Shown: positions 50,454 to 60,329, counted from the stretch's first letter. The stretch is DNA of 64,000 bases from Microbulbifer sediminum (GCF_021729035.1 NZ_JAJSAP010000005.1:372001-436000); one strand, 5' to 3'. Numbers and translations are program-made. Notes: generated from the letters alone by a model not told the origin.

Positions 50454-52373
50454 TCAGGTATTCAGCTCCAGCAGCAGCGTATTCAGGCGACGCACATAGT
50501 CGGCCGGATCTGCCAGCTGGTTCCCCGCCGCCAGGTTGGCCTGGTCCAGCAGGATATTGGTGAGGTCGGCAAAGCGGTCCTCATCCTGCTCTTGGTCCAG
50601 CCGCTGCACCAGCGGGTGGGTCGGGTTCAGCTCGAAGATCGGCTTGGCCTCCGGCAGGGACTGGCCGGCCTGCTCGAGGATACGGCGCATCTGCGGGCCC
50701 AGGTCCTGCTCGCTCACCACCAGGCAGGCCGGCGAGTCCACCAGGCGGGTGGTCGCGCGCACGTCCTCGACGCGGTTTTCCAGCACTTCCTTGACACGCT
50801 CCACCAGCGCACCGGCGTCCTTCTCGACTTTTTCGCGCTCGGCCTTGTCCTCATCGGTCTCGGCCTCACCCAGGTCCAGTGCGCCCTTGGCCACATCCTG
50901 GAACGGCTTGCCATCGAACTCGTGCATGTGGCCGACAAACCACTCATCCACCTGGTCGGTGAGCAACAGCACCTCGATCCCCTTCTTGCGGAACACCTCC
51001 AGGTAGGGGCTGGACTTGGCGGTGGCGAAGTTGTCCGCGGCCACATAGTAGATGTACTTCTGGCCATCCTGCATGCGGCCGACATAATCCTCCAGGGACT
51101 GGTCCTGCTTGGCCTCGTCGGTGTGGGTGGTGGCGAAGCGCAGCAGCTTGGCAATCTTTTCCTTGTTGGCGAAGTCCTCCGCCGGTCCCTCTTTCAGCAC
51201 ATTGCCGAACAGGTCCCAGAATTTCTGGTACTCGTCCCCGTCCTTCTTCGCCAGCTTGGACAGCATATCCAGCACACGCTTGGTCAGCGCGCTCTTGATG
51301 GCGTCGGTGTTGCGGTCCTTCTGCAGGATCTCGCGGGAGACATTCAGCGGCAGGTCGTTGGAGTCCAGCACGCCCTTCACAAAACGCAGGTACAGCGGCA
51401 AGAACTGCTCGGCGTCATCCATGATGAAAGTGCGCTGCACGTACAGCTTGAGGCCGCGGGAAGCGTCGCGCTGGTACAGGTCAAAGGGCGCGCGCGCGGG
51501 GATATACAGCAGGCTGGTGTAATCCAGGGTGCCCTCGACACGGTTGTGGCTCCAGGTCAGTGGATCGTCGAAGTCGTGGGCAATATGCTTGTAGAACTCG
51601 CGGTATTCCTCCGCCTTGATGTCGCTGCGCGGGCGGGTCCACAGGGCCTGGGCGGCATTGACCGCCTCGAATTCCGGCTGCTTGTCTTCCGGCTTTTCTT
51701 CCTCGCCCTCTGCGGCGGGGGCCTCCTCTTTCAGCATCTCCACCGGGATGGCGATGTGGTCGGAGTACTTCTTGATAATGGAGCGCAGGCGCCAGCCGTC
51801 GGCAAATTCTTTCGCATCATCTTTCAGGTGCAGTACCACGCGGGTCCCACGCTGCGGCCACTCCACGTTTTCGATGGTGTACTCGGCCTCGCCGTGGCAC
51901 TCCCAGTGCACCCCCTGGGCGGCGTCGGCACCGGCGCGACGGGTAAACACCTCCACCTTGTCGGCGACGATAAACGCGGAGTAGAAGCCAACCCCGAACT
52001 GGCCAATCAGGTGCGCGTCTTTCTGCTGGTCACCGGTGAGGTTCTGCAGGAAGCTGGCGGTGCCGGAGCGGGCAATGGTACCCAGGTTCTCGATCACCTC
52101 GTCGCGGCTCATGCCGATGCCATTGTCGGAGATGGTGATGGTGCCCGCGTCCTTGTCAAACTCGATGCGGATGCGCAGGTCAGGGTCTTCTTCGAGCAGC
52201 TCTGGCTTGGCCAGGGCCTCGAAGCGCAGTTTATCGGCGGCGTCAGAAGCGTTGGAAACCAGCTCGCGCAGGAAAATCTCCTTGTTGGAGTAGAGCGAGT
52301 GGATCATCAGGTGCAGCAGCTGCTTGGCTTCCGTCTGGAAACCGTGGCTCTCTTTTTGGGCCTCGACGGTCAT
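50454..52373 (-). CDS. htpG: Chaperone protein HtpG (Hsp90)
   Basis: 639 residues; ATP-driven cytosolic chaperone. The N-terminal ATPase shows [26 protein letters not shown] and [11 protein letters not shown] (the Bergerat fold); the middle domain includes [10 protein letters not shown] and [11 protein letters not shown]; and a short C-terminal dimer domain ends the protein. There is a charged Glu/Ala-rich insert at about 215-235. A sigma-32 promoter lies directly upstream. Confidence 0.98.
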   Translation of the reverse strand: MTVEAQKESHGFQTEAKQLLHLMIHSLYSNKEIFLRELVSNASDAADKLRFEALAKPELLEEDPDLRIRIEFDKDAGTITISDNGIGMSRDEVIENLGTIARSGTASFLQNLTGDQQKDAHLIGQFGVGFYSAFIVADKVEVFTRRAGADAAQGVHWECHGEAEYTIENVEWPQRGTRVVLHLKDDAKEFADGWRLRSIIKKYSDHIAIPVEMLKEEAPAAEGEEEKPEDKQPEFEAVNAAQALWTRPRSDIKAEEYREFYKHIAHDFDDPLTWSHNRVEGTLDYTSLLYIPARAPFDLYQRDASRGLKLYVQRTFIMDDAEQFLPLYLRFVKGVLDSNDLPLNVSREILQKDRNTDAIKSALTKRVLDMLSKLAKKDGDEYQKFWDLFGNVLKEGPAEDFANKEKIAKLLRFATTHTDEAKQDQSLEDYVGRMQDGQKYIYYVAADNFATAKSSPYLEVFRKKGIEVLLLTDQVDEWFVGHMHEFDGKPFQDVAKGALDLGEAETDEDKAEREKVEKDAGALVERVKEVLENRVEDVRATTRLVDSPACLVVSEQDLGPQMRRILEQAGQSLPEAKPIFELNPTHPLVQRLDQEQDEDRFADLTNILLDQANLAAGNQLADPADYVRRLNTLLLELNT

Positions 52374-52413
52374 GGATAGGTCTCCCCTGTCACTTCATTC
52401 AGAACAGGGAGCT

Positions 52414-52441
52414 ATATTGGGCCGCCGCCCCGGGTTTCAAG
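52414..52441 (-). promoter_or_regulatory. Sigma-32 heat-shock promoter of htpG
   Basis: Read on the minus strand: CTTGAAA (-35), 13 bases, CCCAATAT (-10). This is close to the sigma-32 consensus CTTGAA…CCCCAT-T with correct spacing, and it sits about 40 bases before the htpG start. The leader after it is short and ends in GGGGAG. Confidence 0.78.
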
Positions 52442-52485
52442 GGCCGCGGCGCCTGGAGGGGCAGAGGTTGCGGACCGGCGGGTCG

Positions 52486-53682
52486 CTACTCGCCGGCCAG
52501 GGCGGTAGACAGGGTACCGTTGCCGGTGATGTCCACCACGAAATTGGCGGTCAGGTCGGAGATCACCCGCGACTCGGCATTCATCAGGATGGCGATACCG
52601 ATCTTGAGCTTCTCCGAGTAGGCCACCGCGGCACGGAAGCCTGCCACCCAGCCGCCGTGATAGATGATGCGGTCGTCGCCGATGGTATACAGGCGCCAGC
52701 CCAGGCCGTAACCGGCGTGGGACAGGTAGTCACGCCAGATGCGGTGGCGCATGTGGCGGCGGGTCTCCACCCGCTCGGTGGTGATGTCGGCGATCACTTC
52801 CGGTGACAGCACCTTGGGGTAGTAGCCCATCTGCGCCTTCAGCCACTGGGCCATGTCGGAGATGCTGGCATTCACCCCCGCCGCCGGCCCGGCCAGGTAA
52901 TACTCCCGCTCCACCTTCACCGGGCGCCAGCCGCGACCGGTCTGTACATGGGGCGCGGCGCGGTTGTCCGAGGCCATGAAGCGCTCCCAGCCCAGGGAGG
53001 CATCCTTCATGTTCAGCGGGGTGAAGAAACGGTTATCCAGCTGGCGCTCGTAGGAGACGCCGGTGGCTTTCTGGATCACGTCCTCGATCAGGCTGAACAG
53101 CACATTCTGGTAGCCGTAGCACTTGCCCGGGGAACAGCGCGGGTCGATATTGGCGAACTTGGGCAGGATCTTGCTGAGTGGCTGGTTGTCTTCCAGGTAG
53201 TTGTCGTAGGCGTTGGGGGTCAGGCCCGAGGAGTGGCTCAGCAGGTGCTGTACCTGCAGCTGCTTGGACAGGGACGGGGTCTTGAAGCGCAGCTCCGGCA
53301 CGTAGCGCACTACCTTGTCGCCCCAGTCAAATTTCTGCTCGTGCTCCAGCACCGCGGCCATGCTGGCGGCAAACGTCTTGGAGACCGAAGCCAGGCGGAA
53401 TATCGTGTGGCGGTCAACTTTTGCCCGCTTGCCCTTGAGCCGAACCCCGTGGGTGTCCATCGCCACCACTTCGTCGCCACTGACAATCACGTATGCGGCC
53501 CCGGGGATGCCCTGCTTCTCCATCAACTGGTGGAAATAGCGGTCGAACTCCTTGGCACTGGCATTGATATCCCCCGCCGTCGCGGGCAGCCAGAAACCGG
53601 ACAGTAACAGGGCCAGGTACCAGCGCACCGAGCCCGGTCGACGCCAGCAGAGACAGATTGTGGTAAGGATCGAGGATTTCAT
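52486..53682 (-). CDS. Class C beta-lactamase-like serine hydrolase
   Basis: 398 residues, exported. The start is set at the ATG giving a signal-like hydrophobic stretch (WYLALLLSGFWLPATAG). Catalytic S-x-x-K is in FRLASVSKTFAA, the second motif is YQN in CYGYQNVLFS, and the third is HGG in IIYHGGWVAGF, where true class C lactamases have KTG. This pattern marks the esterase/peptidase-like relatives (EstB, AmpH-like) rather than an antibiotic-resistance enzyme. The frame runs 156 bases further upstream without recognisable sequence. Confidence 0.85.
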   Translation of the reverse strand: MKSSILTTICLCWRRPGSVRWYLALLLSGFWLPATAGDINASAKEFDRYFHQLMEKQGIPGAAYVIVSGDEVVAMDTHGVRLKGKRAKVDRHTIFRLASVSKTFAASMAAVLEHEQKFDWGDKVVRYVPELRFKTPSLSKQLQVQHLLSHSSGLTPNAYDNYLEDNQPLSKILPKFANIDPRCSPGKCYGYQNVLFSLIEDVIQKATGVSYERQLDNRFFTPLNMKDASLGWERFMASDNRAAPHVQTGRGWRPVKVEREYYLAGPAAGVNASISDMAQWLKAQMGYYPKVLSPEVIADITTERVETRRHMRHRIWRDYLSHAGYGLGWRLYTIGDDRIIYHGGWVAGFRAAVAYSEKLKIGIAILMNAESRVISDLTANFVVDITGNGTLSTALAGE

Positions 53683-53837
53683 GCCGTACTTCAGGCCACC
53701 GCGGCAGGTCACAGTATTTACATCTAAGACTAGCAGCCCGCGGGAAAATTCGACCGCTGTGCTGCCTGTCACGAAATCAGAGACATTGTAATCACAAATC
53801 GCGTGCAGTGCATCGCCCGCAAATTGCGCAACAGGCA

Positions 53838-53866
53838 CAAAAAAACCGCCCCGGGGGGCGGTTTCC
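53838..53866 (-). terminator. Intrinsic terminator of the peroxiredoxin gene
   Basis: 8-bp AAACCGCC/GGCGGTTT stem extended by GC pairs with a G-rich loop; read on the minus strand it is followed by a T-run. Located about 45 bases after the stop. Confidence 0.85.
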
Positions 53867-53908
53867 TGACGTCTGTGCGCCCCTCAGGGCACACCGTCGG
53901 CGAGAGGC

Positions 53909-54511
53909 TTACAGCTTCTCGGCGTTCTCGCTCAGGTAAGCGGCGACGCCTTCCGGGGAAGCGTTCATGCCCTTGTCGCCTTCCTGCCAGCCTGCCGGGC
54001 AGACTTCGCCGTGCTCCTGGTGGAACGCCAGGGCGTCAACCATACGCAGCATCTCGTCCACATTACGGCCCAGCGGCAGGTCGTTGACTACCTGGTGACG
54101 TACCACGCCTTCCTCGTCGATCAGGAAGGAACCGCGGAAGGCCACACCGCCCTCGGACTCTACGTCGTAGGCCTGGCAGATCTCGTGCTTGACGTCGGCA
54201 ACCAGGGAGTACTGGACCGGGCCGATGCCACCGTCGTTGACGGAGGTGTTGCGCCAGGCGTTGTGGGAGAACTGGGAGTCGATGGAAACACCGATCACCT
54301 CGACACCGCGCTTCTTGAACTCTTCAAAGCGGTGATCGAACGCGATCAGCTCGGACGGGCACACAAAGGTGAAGTCCAGCGGGTAGAAGAAGATCACAGC
54401 CTTCTTGCCCTTGATGGTCTCGGCCAGGTTGAAGTCTTCAACGATCTCGCCGTTACCCAGTACCGCGGCAGCGGTGAAGTCCGGAGCAGGTTTGCCTACC
54501 AGAACTGCCAT
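53909..54511 (-). CDS. 2-Cys peroxiredoxin (AhpC/Prx1 type)
   Basis: 200 residues; reduces H2O2, organic peroxides and peroxynitrite. Peroxidatic Cys51 is in FTFVCPSE; the resolving Cys171 is in GEVCPAGW. The C-terminus extends past the resolving Cys (GWQEGDKGMNASPEGV…), the mark of the Prx1 group. AGGAGG is 7 bases before the ATG. No ahpF lies nearby, so reduction by thioredoxin is likely. A dyad lies in the upstream region. Confidence 0.93.
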   Translation of the reverse strand: MAVLVGKPAPDFTAAAVLGNGEIVEDFNLAETIKGKKAVIFFYPLDFTFVCPSELIAFDHRFEEFKKRGVEVIGVSIDSQFSHNAWRNTSVNDGGIGPVQYSLVADVKHEICQAYDVESEGGVAFRGSFLIDEEGVVRHQVVNDLPLGRNVDEMLRMVDALAFHQEHGEVCPAGWQEGDKGMNASPEGVAAYLSENAEKL

Positions 54512-54562
54512 AAGAGCCTCCTCATTCCAGTGTTGGATTGGTAATTAAAACGTCGAAACGGT

Positions 54563-54589
54563 CAATTTATATACGGAAGTAATAAATTG
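54563..54589. promoter_or_regulatory. Perfect 8-bp dyad upstream of the peroxiredoxin gene
   Basis: CAATTTAT and ATAAATTG flank an 11-base centre, 52-78 bases upstream of the ATG. The centre read on the minus strand contains TATATA, a possible -10. The spacing (T-N11-A-like) suits a LysR-type regulator such as OxyR, but the ATAG/CTAT repeats of an OxyR site are not clear. Confidence 0.5.
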
Positions 54590-54819
54590 CCATGGATTTG
54601 ATAGTGGGCCGCAATGATACACAGCCGCCCCGACCAGTCCCATAGAAAATTTATATGGTGTCGATAGCGACGTCTTCAATGGTCCCGGCCGCTAATTCAT
54701 TGCCTTTGCGGAGAATTCCCACCACCGGCCGGAACCGGCAGGTCAGCAATTCGCCGAAATTGCCCTGTGGGTCACATTTCACCCAACTAGAATAAAAACC
54801 AGACATTCGCAGAACCTTA

Positions 54820-54848
54820 TTGACACTCATTCTCAATTGCAATACGAT
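54820..54848 (+). promoter_or_regulatory. bfd promoter with overlapping Fur box
   Basis: TTGACA (-35), 17 bases, TACGAT (-10). The spacer is covered by TGACACTCATTCTCAAT, which matches 14 of 17 bases of the Fur-type dyad TGAGAATCATTCTCATT. Fur with iron bound here would block RNA polymerase, giving iron-repressed bfd. The transcript leader would be about 45 bases. Confidence 0.72.
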
Positions 54849-54898
54849 CCGCGCATCGTTCTTATTTGGGCCATCTTGCGCCACGGGTAGAAGCAGCC

Positions 54899-55111
54899 AT
54901 GTACGTATGTATCTGTAAAGGCATTACCGACCGCCAGATCAAGGAAGCCGTATACGACGGCTCAACCTCGGTAAAGGCCCTGCGTCGCCAGCTGGGGGTT
55001 TCCTCCCAGTGCGGGCGCTGCGCCGAACTCACCCAGGAGATCATCGAAGAGACCATGGGCGCCGGTGTGATGGCCAACGCCAACAGCGCACTCTTCTACT
55101 CCGCCGGCTGA
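54899..55111 (+). CDS. bfd: Bacterioferritin-associated ferredoxin
   Basis: 70 residues with a [2Fe-2S] cluster bound by Cys4, Cys6, Cys38 and Cys41 (MYVCICKG…QCGRC). Bfd reduces the ferric core of bacterioferritin and releases iron when iron is scarce. The ATG at MYVCICKG is the family start. It lies after a Fur-box promoter, and its partner bfr is 1.8 kb downstream with one gene between. Confidence 0.94.
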   Translation: MYVCICKGITDRQIKEAVYDGSTSVKALRRQLGVSSQCGRCAELTQEIIEETMGAGVMANANSALFYSAG

Positions 55112-55251
55112 CAGCATTACGGTGGCCACGCCGGTGGTCGCCTCCCCTCCCCCTTAAGGCCCACCAGCCGCTTCCCCGACCCCGCAGGCAGCAATACCCG
55201 GCAAGGGTGCACTAAGCTAAGGACACCTGCCACGGCCACCATCGGGACACC

Positions 55252-56565
55252 ATGCGGTATTATTTCCAGCACCTGGGCGAACGACTGCGCACCAGCTTCC
55301 TGACGGTGCCCGCCAGCATGATCGTGCTGGCCATCCTGCTCGCCATTGTCCTGCGGCTACTGGACAGCACTGTCAATTTTGGCGACCTCACAGGTCTGGA
55401 CTGGCTGAGCATCAGCGACGCCGACAGCGCCCGCGCCCTGCTCTCCACCATTGCCTCCTCCACCATTACCGTCGCCGGTACCGTATTCTCGATCACTGTG
55501 GTGGCCCTTACCCTGGCCTCGAACCAGTTCGGCCCGCGGCTGGTGCGCAACTTTATCCGTGACCGCAGCACCCAGGTGGCGCTGGGTATTTTCCTCGCCA
55601 CCTTTGCCTATGCGCTGGTCACCATCCGCAGTATCGACACGCTCCAAGGCGATGTCCGTAACTACGACCTGGCAGTGCACGTGGCGATGCTGCTGGCGGT
55701 GGCCAGCATCCTGTTTCTGGTGTACTTCATCCACAACGTGGCGCTCACCATCCAGGTGGACAACATCACCCACCAGATCAACCGCGAATTCCACCGGGCC
55801 ATCGACCGCGAGTACCCGCAGTCCTCGCAAGATACGGAAGGAGAGAAGTTCGACGAGGAGCGCCTGGAACTGGGCACGGGCTGGATCAATATTCCCAGTG
55901 GCGGTGGCGGCTATGTACAGCTGGTCAACCGCCAGGCCCTGAAGTCCCTCGCGGAAAAACACGACTGCTGCCTGCAGATCACCAGTCACGCCGGCGCCTA
56001 TGTCAACCACTGGGGCGTGCTCGGGCGCGTTTACCATTCGCCGGAAGACATAGACTCCCTGTTCGCCGGCATCCACTCGGCGGTGGAGCTGGGGTCGCAG
56101 CCCACTGCCGAGCAGGACATTGTCTTTTCGATCCGCCAACTGTCACAGATTGCTGTGCGCGCCCTGTCGCCAGGCATCAACGATCCCTTTACGGCTTACA
56201 CCTGTGTCGATCGACTGGTGGAGGGGCTGGGCACGGTGCTGCAGCGCCCCGAACCGGCCAATTGCTTTACCGATGAGCAGGGCTGCCTGCGACTGGTTAC
56301 CCGTGAACTCACTTTTGGTGACCTGCTCGACGCCTCGCTGGATGAAATCTGCGAACACGGCCGCGCCAACGGTGTGTTTATGCGGCACCTGCTGCATTCA
56401 CTGTTACACCTCAGCCGGGCCTGCGGTCGCGGACAGGACCGCCGTGCAATGCTCAACTACGTACGGCGGCTGGAACAGGACTGCGAGACCTTTATCGAAA
56501 GCAGCGCCGATATCGAGGCGATAAAATCCCGCGTCGACGAAATCGCGCGGGCGCTGACTAATTAA
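55252..56565 (+). CDS. DUF2254 membrane protein
   Basis: 437 residues, normal for DUF2254. Four N-terminal membrane helices (about 17-37, 64-88, 108-128, 140-165), including a GTVFSITVVALTLASNQFGPRLVRNF family signature seen in pieces, are followed by a soluble C-terminal half with SPGINDPFTAYTCVDRL. The family has no firm function. It sits between bfd and bfr on the same strand, with 140 bases to bfd and 334 to bfr, so an iron- or redox-linked role is possible but only inferred. Confidence 0.88.
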   Translation: MRYYFQHLGERLRTSFLTVPASMIVLAILLAIVLRLLDSTVNFGDLTGLDWLSISDADSARALLSTIASSTITVAGTVFSITVVALTLASNQFGPRLVRNFIRDRSTQVALGIFLATFAYALVTIRSIDTLQGDVRNYDLAVHVAMLLAVASILFLVYFIHNVALTIQVDNITHQINREFHRAIDREYPQSSQDTEGEKFDEERLELGTGWINIPSGGGGYVQLVNRQALKSLAEKHDCCLQITSHAGAYVNHWGVLGRVYHSPEDIDSLFAGIHSAVELGSQPTAEQDIVFSIRQLSQIAVRALSPGINDPFTAYTCVDRLVEGLGTVLQRPEPANCFTDEQGCLRLVTRELTFGDLLDASLDEICEHGRANGVFMRHLLHSLLHLSRACGRGQDRRAMLNYVRRLEQDCETFIESSADIEAIKSRVDEIARALTN

Positions 56566-56899
56566 CAGGCCAGGCACTCGTCGCCACCAGCGGTTTTCGC
56601 CAGTCCCGCGAGCTGAATAAAAATGACTATCGGGAAGGTTTGCGCAGGGTATCTAAAGAGGAATCATTTTCGTTCCGCTTTTCGGCCAAATTTGTGTTTC
56701 ACCCTTTATATACAGTGTCTGCGTGAATTCCCCCTGCCCTTGACTTGCCGCCGGCAGCACCGCAAACTCCACCGGATCAACGCCGTCGATCCTAGAATAA
56801 ATGCACGGAAAAATTTCCAGGCGGCGCGGAAGCAGACAACTCACAACAGGACATTCCCGCGGGTATTCACCCTGCAGTGCGGGCACAGGAGCAAAAGCT
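56566..56899. other. 334-base gap upstream of bfr
   Basis: No coding frame I trust. It should hold the bfr promoter; TAGAAT at about 56794 is a possible -10 but the -35 is poor. An AT-richer patch (TTTATATACAG, about 56703-56713) is present. I see no good Fur box here, unlike upstream of bfd. Confidence 0.5.
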
Positions 56900-57382
56900 A
56901 TGAAAGGCGATCCCAAGGTCATCGAACATCTCAACAAGGCGCTGGGCAACGAGCTGGTGGCCATCAACCAGTATTTCCTGCACGCGCGCATGTATGACAA
57001 CTGGGGCCTGAAAGAGCTGGGCAAGAAGGAATACGACGAATCCATCGATGAGATGAAGCACGCCGACTGGCTGATCGAGCGGATCCTGTTCCTGGAGGGC
57101 ATCCCCAACCTGCAACACCTGGGCAAACTGCTGATCGGCGAAGATCCGCAGGAGATGCTCAAGTGCGACCTCAAGCTGGAGTCCAAGGCCATTCCCGACC
57201 TGCGCGACGGCATCGCCTACTGCGAATCCGTGCGCGACTACGGCAGCCGCGAACTGCTGGAGAAAATTCTCGAATCCGAGGAAGATCACGTGGACTGGCT
57301 GGAAAAACAGCTGGAGCTGATCGACCGTGTGGGCCTGCAGAATTACCTGCAGACACAGATGGAAAAAGCCTCCGACGAATAA
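56900..57382 (+). CDS. bfr: Bacterioferritin
   Basis: 160 residues; 24-mer haem-containing iron store. The ferroxidase ligands Glu18, Glu51, His54, Glu94, Glu127 and His130 are all present, and Met52 is in the haem-binding position, so this is a complete, active, haem-binding subunit. AGGAG lies 8 bases before the ATG. Downstream of DUF2254 and followed by a strong terminator shared with grxD. Confidence 0.97.
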   Translation: MKGDPKVIEHLNKALGNELVAINQYFLHARMYDNWGLKELGKKEYDESIDEMKHADWLIERILFLEGIPNLQHLGKLLIGEDPQEMLKCDLKLESKAIPDLRDGIAYCESVRDYGSRELLEKILESEEDHVDWLEKQLELIDRVGLQNYLQTQMEKASDE

Positions 57383-57428
57383 GGGCTGTTTCCCGGGCCG
57401 GCATAAATACGCCCCAAATAACGGGCAT

Positions 57429-57459
57429 AAAAAAACCGCGGCACTCGCCGCGGTTTTTT
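57429..57459. terminator. Bidirectional terminator between bfr and grxD
   Basis: 9-bp arms AACCGCGGC and GCCGCGGTT with a 4-base loop, flanked by A-run and T-run, between convergent genes. Confidence 0.93.
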
Positions 57460-57480
57460 CGTCCCGGGGACCGGCAAGGT

Positions 57481-57813
57481 TTACTCGCCGTCCTCGCTCT
57501 CGGCAGAGGCCTCTTCCACCAGGGTCTTCAGCTCGCCGCTCTCGTACATCTCCATGATGATGTCACAGCCGCCGACCAGCTCGCCCTTCACCCACAGCTG
57601 CGGGAAGGTGGGCCAGTTGGCGTACTTGGGCAGCTCGGAGCGGATATCCGGGTTGGACAGTACATCGACGTAGGCAAACCGCTTGCCACAGGCCATCAGC
57701 GCCTGGGAGGCGCGCATGGAAAAGCCGCACTGGGGCGCGTTGGGGCTGCCTTTCATATACAGCAGGATGGCGTTGTCGGCGATCTGCTGCTTGATGTTCT
57801 CCATTGTGTCCAT
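57481..57813 (-). CDS. grxD: Monothiol glutaredoxin, Grx4 type
   Basis: 110 residues with the CGFS active site (Cys29 in PNAPQCGFS), the WPTFPQLWV and GGCDIIMEM glutathione-binding loops. CGFS glutaredoxins carry [2Fe-2S] clusters and assist Fe-S assembly with BolA. An acidic C-terminal tail follows. The start could also be an ATG nine bases downstream. The location beside bfr fits an iron theme. Confidence 0.95.
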   Translation of the reverse strand: MDTMENIKQQIADNAILLYMKGSPNAPQCGFSMRASQALMACGKRFAYVDVLSNPDIRSELPKYANWPTFPQLWVKGELVGGCDIIMEMYESGELKTLVEEASAESEDGE

Positions 57814-58078
57814 AGGGATAGCTAACCTCGGGTAGTGGTACCGGTCGATAATGAATTGGGGCGCGGTGCCGGCGGGGGCGGTTGCGCGCTGGCCGGCATT
57901 GTACCCTAGTGTATGGCCGCATACGAAAAACGACGTTTCCCGGCGCCAGTGACTATCCCGCCATCATCCTTGTGGTAGTATTGCCGGCCAACCCGGGGAA
58001 ACTGCGGATTGCAGGCATCAAAGCCGAATTTCCTGCGGCACCCGGATCGACAGGCCCACCGGCAGAGGAGACAGCGAA

Positions 58079-59263
58079 GTGGCCACCCCCGCACTGATGC
58101 AGAATTACGGCGAGAGAACCCTGACCCTGGTCCGGGGCGAAGGCAATTACGTGTGGGACGACAGCGGCCGGCGCTACCTGGATGCCATCTCCGGCATCGC
58201 CGTGTGCGGCCTGGGGCACTGCCACCCGGCGGTGACCGCGGCGCTGCAGGACCAGGCCCACACTTTGCTGCACGTCTCCAACCTCTACAACATCCCCGCC
58301 CAGGAGCAGCTGGCGGAAAAGCTGGTGGCGCTGTCGGGCATGGACAATGTGTTCTTCTCCAACTCCGGCGCCGAGGCCAACGAGGCCGCCATCAAGCTGG
58401 CGCGCAAGCTGGGCAACGAGCGCGGCCTGGCCTGCCCGCGCATCGTGGTGATGGAAAACGCCTTCCACGGCCGCACCCTGGCCACGCTCACCGCCACCGG
58501 CAACGAAAAGGCCCAGCAGGGCTTCGCGCCCCTGCCCGAGGGCTTCCTGCGCGTACCGTTCAACGACATCGCCGCCATCGAGGCACTGGCCGCACAGCAC
58601 CAGGATATTGTCGCGGTACTGGTGGAGCCGGTACAGGGCGAGGGCGGCATCCGCGTGCCCGACAGCGATTACCTGTTGCAACTGCGCCAGCTCTGCAACG
58701 CCCGCCACTGGCTGCTGATGCTGGACGAGATCCAGACCGGCAACGGCCGCACCGGCGAGTTGTTCGCCTACCAGCACGCCGGCATACTCCCGGATGTGGT
58801 CACCACGGCCAAGGGACTTGGCAACGGCGTACCCATTGGCGCCTGCCTGGCCAGCGGTGTGGCGGCGCAGTTGTTCGGTGCCGGCAGCCACGGTTCCACC
58901 TTTGGCGGCAACCCGCTGGCCTGCCGCGCCGCCCTGGCGGTGCTGGAGACCCTGGAAAGCGAGGCCCTGGTGGAACGGGCCGCGGCACTGGGCGACAGCC
59001 TGCTGCAGCAACTGCGGGTACAGCTGGGCGGCTGCGAGGCCGTGCGCGATATCCGCGGGCTGGGCCTGATGGTGGGCATCGAGCTGGACCGCCCCTGCCC
59101 CGAGCTGGTGCAACAGGCCCGCGCCCACGACCTGCTGATCAATGTCACCGCGGGCAATGTACTGCGCCTGCTGCCGCCGCTGACCCTCAGCGACAGCGAG
59201 TGTCGCCAGGTGGCGGACATTGTGAGCGGCCTGATTCTGCAATTCGCCCGGCAGGCCGCCTGA
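58079..59263 (+). CDS. argD: Acetylornithine aminotransferase (ArgD-type)
   Basis: 394 residues; class III PLP aminotransferase of arginine synthesis, possibly also acting on succinyldiaminopimelate. PLP lysine Lys245 in [26 protein letters not shown] binds the cofactor phosphate. GTG start with GAGGAG about 8 bases upstream. argF follows 62 bases later in the same direction. Confidence 0.95.
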   Translation: MATPALMQNYGERTLTLVRGEGNYVWDDSGRRYLDAISGIAVCGLGHCHPAVTAALQDQAHTLLHVSNLYNIPAQEQLAEKLVALSGMDNVFFSNSGAEANEAAIKLARKLGNERGLACPRIVVMENAFHGRTLATLTATGNEKAQQGFAPLPEGFLRVPFNDIAAIEALAAQHQDIVAVLVEPVQGEGGIRVPDSDYLLQLRQLCNARHWLLMLDEIQTGNGRTGELFAYQHAGILPDVVTTAKGLGNGVPIGACLASGVAAQLFGAGSHGSTFGGNPLACRAALAVLETLESEALVERAAALGDSLLQQLRVQLGGCEAVRDIRGLGLMVGIELDRPCPELVQQARAHDLLINVTAGNVLRLLPPLTLSDSECRQVADIVSGLILQFARQAA

Positions 59264-59325
59264 GGCACACCACCGGGAAACGGACAACACAAAACGCCAG
59301 CAATCAAAGAAGGGAGACCAGACCC

Positions 59326-60240
59326 ATGGCGATCAGACACTTTCTCAGCCTGATGGACCTGACGCGGGAAGAACTCGACACGGTGATCGAGCGCGCCATT
59401 GAACTCAAGGCCCTGCGCGCCCAGGGCATTGCCACCGAGCCCTTCCGCGACAAGGTGCTGGGGATGATTTTCGAGAAATCCTCCACCCGCACCCGCGTGT
59501 CCTTCGAGGCCGGCATGGCACAGATGGGCGGCAGCGCCCTGTTCCTGTCCCCCCGCGACACCCAACTGGGCCGCGGCGAGCCGATCGAGGACAGCGCCCG
59601 GGTCATCTCGCGCATGGTGGACATGGTGATGATCCGCACCTTCGGCCACAACGTGCTGGAACGCTTCGCCGCCCACTCGCGGGTGCCGGTGATCAACGCC
59701 CTGTCCGACAGCTTCCACCCCTGCCAGCTGCTGGCGGATGTGCAGACCTACGTGGAGCACCGCGGCAGCCCCACCGGGCGCGTGGTGGCCTGGGTGGGTG
59801 ACGGCAACAATATGTGCCACTCGTATATCAACGCCGCGCGCCAGTTCGACTTCGAGCTGCGCATCGCCTGCCCCGAGGGCTACGACCCGGACGAGTCTAT
59901 CGTCGCCACCGCCGGTGACCGGGTCAGCATCGTGCGCAAGCCACAGGATGCCGTGCGCGATGCCGACTGGGTGGCGACCGATGTCTGGGCCTCCATGGGC
60001 CAGGAGACCGAGCAGCAGCAGCGCCTCAAGGCGTTCGAGGGCTTCCTGGTGGATCACGAGCTGATGAGCCACGCCAACAGCGAGGCGATCTTCATGCACT
60101 GCCTGCCCGCCCACCGCGGCGAGGAAGTGAGCGCGGAACTGCTGGAAGACGAAAACATCTCGGTGGTCTGGGACGAGGCAGAAAACCGCCTGCACGCACA
60201 GAAGGCCCTGATGGAATTCCTGCAGGAAAACAGCAACTGA
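59326..60240 (+). CDS. argF: Ornithine carbamoyltransferase
   Basis: 304 residues; converts ornithine and carbamoyl phosphate to citrulline. Carbamoyl-phosphate loop [12 protein letters not shown], the [11 protein letters not shown] motif, and the ornithine-side [12 protein letters not shown] are all present. The strong AAGGGAG before MAIRHFL sets the start. The frame stays open upstream through argD in another phase, which is not a fusion. A terminator follows. Confidence 0.97.
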   Translation: MAIRHFLSLMDLTREELDTVIERAIELKALRAQGIATEPFRDKVLGMIFEKSSTRTRVSFEAGMAQMGGSALFLSPRDTQLGRGEPIEDSARVISRMVDMVMIRTFGHNVLERFAAHSRVPVINALSDSFHPCQLLADVQTYVEHRGSPTGRVVAWVGDGNNMCHSYINAARQFDFELRIACPEGYDPDESIVATAGDRVSIVRKPQDAVRDADWVATDVWASMGQETEQQQRLKAFEGFLVDHELMSHANSEAIFMHCLPAHRGEEVSAELLEDENISVVWDEAENRLHAQKALMEFLQENSN

Positions 60241-60292
60241 TTTTCCCGCTTCACATTCTGCTGCGGTAACCCTTCACAGTAGCGAACCCAGG

Positions 60293-60329
60293 GCGCCCGC
60301 GCCGGTTGCACCGGCCGGGCGCTTTTTTT
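60293..60329 (+). terminator. Intrinsic terminator of argF
   Basis: GC-rich stem GCGCCCG/CGGGCGC with an inner GCCGG/CCGGC pairing and a TTGCA loop, then a run of seven T. Confidence 0.85.

Noticed and set aside
50592-52379. A 595-codon plus-strand frame opposite htpG
   Set aside because: Antisense shadow of a highly conserved chaperone gene.
52486-53682. Antibiotic-resistance beta-lactamase
   Set aside because: The third motif is HGG instead of KTG, and the context has no ampR; better seen as a general serine hydrolase.
54651-54884. A 77-codon minus-strand frame between the peroxiredoxin and bfd
   Set aside because: It runs across the bfd promoter and Fur box, has no family-like sequence and no ribosome binding site.
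56690-56720. LexA-like box (TATATACAG) upstream of bfr
   Set aside because: The left CTGT half is missing.
58009-60240. A 743-codon plus-strand frame that looks like an ArgD-ArgF region fusion
   Set aside because: Only its last 304 codons (argF) are real; the first part reads argD DNA in the wrong phase and gives Pro/Arg/Gly-rich nonsense.
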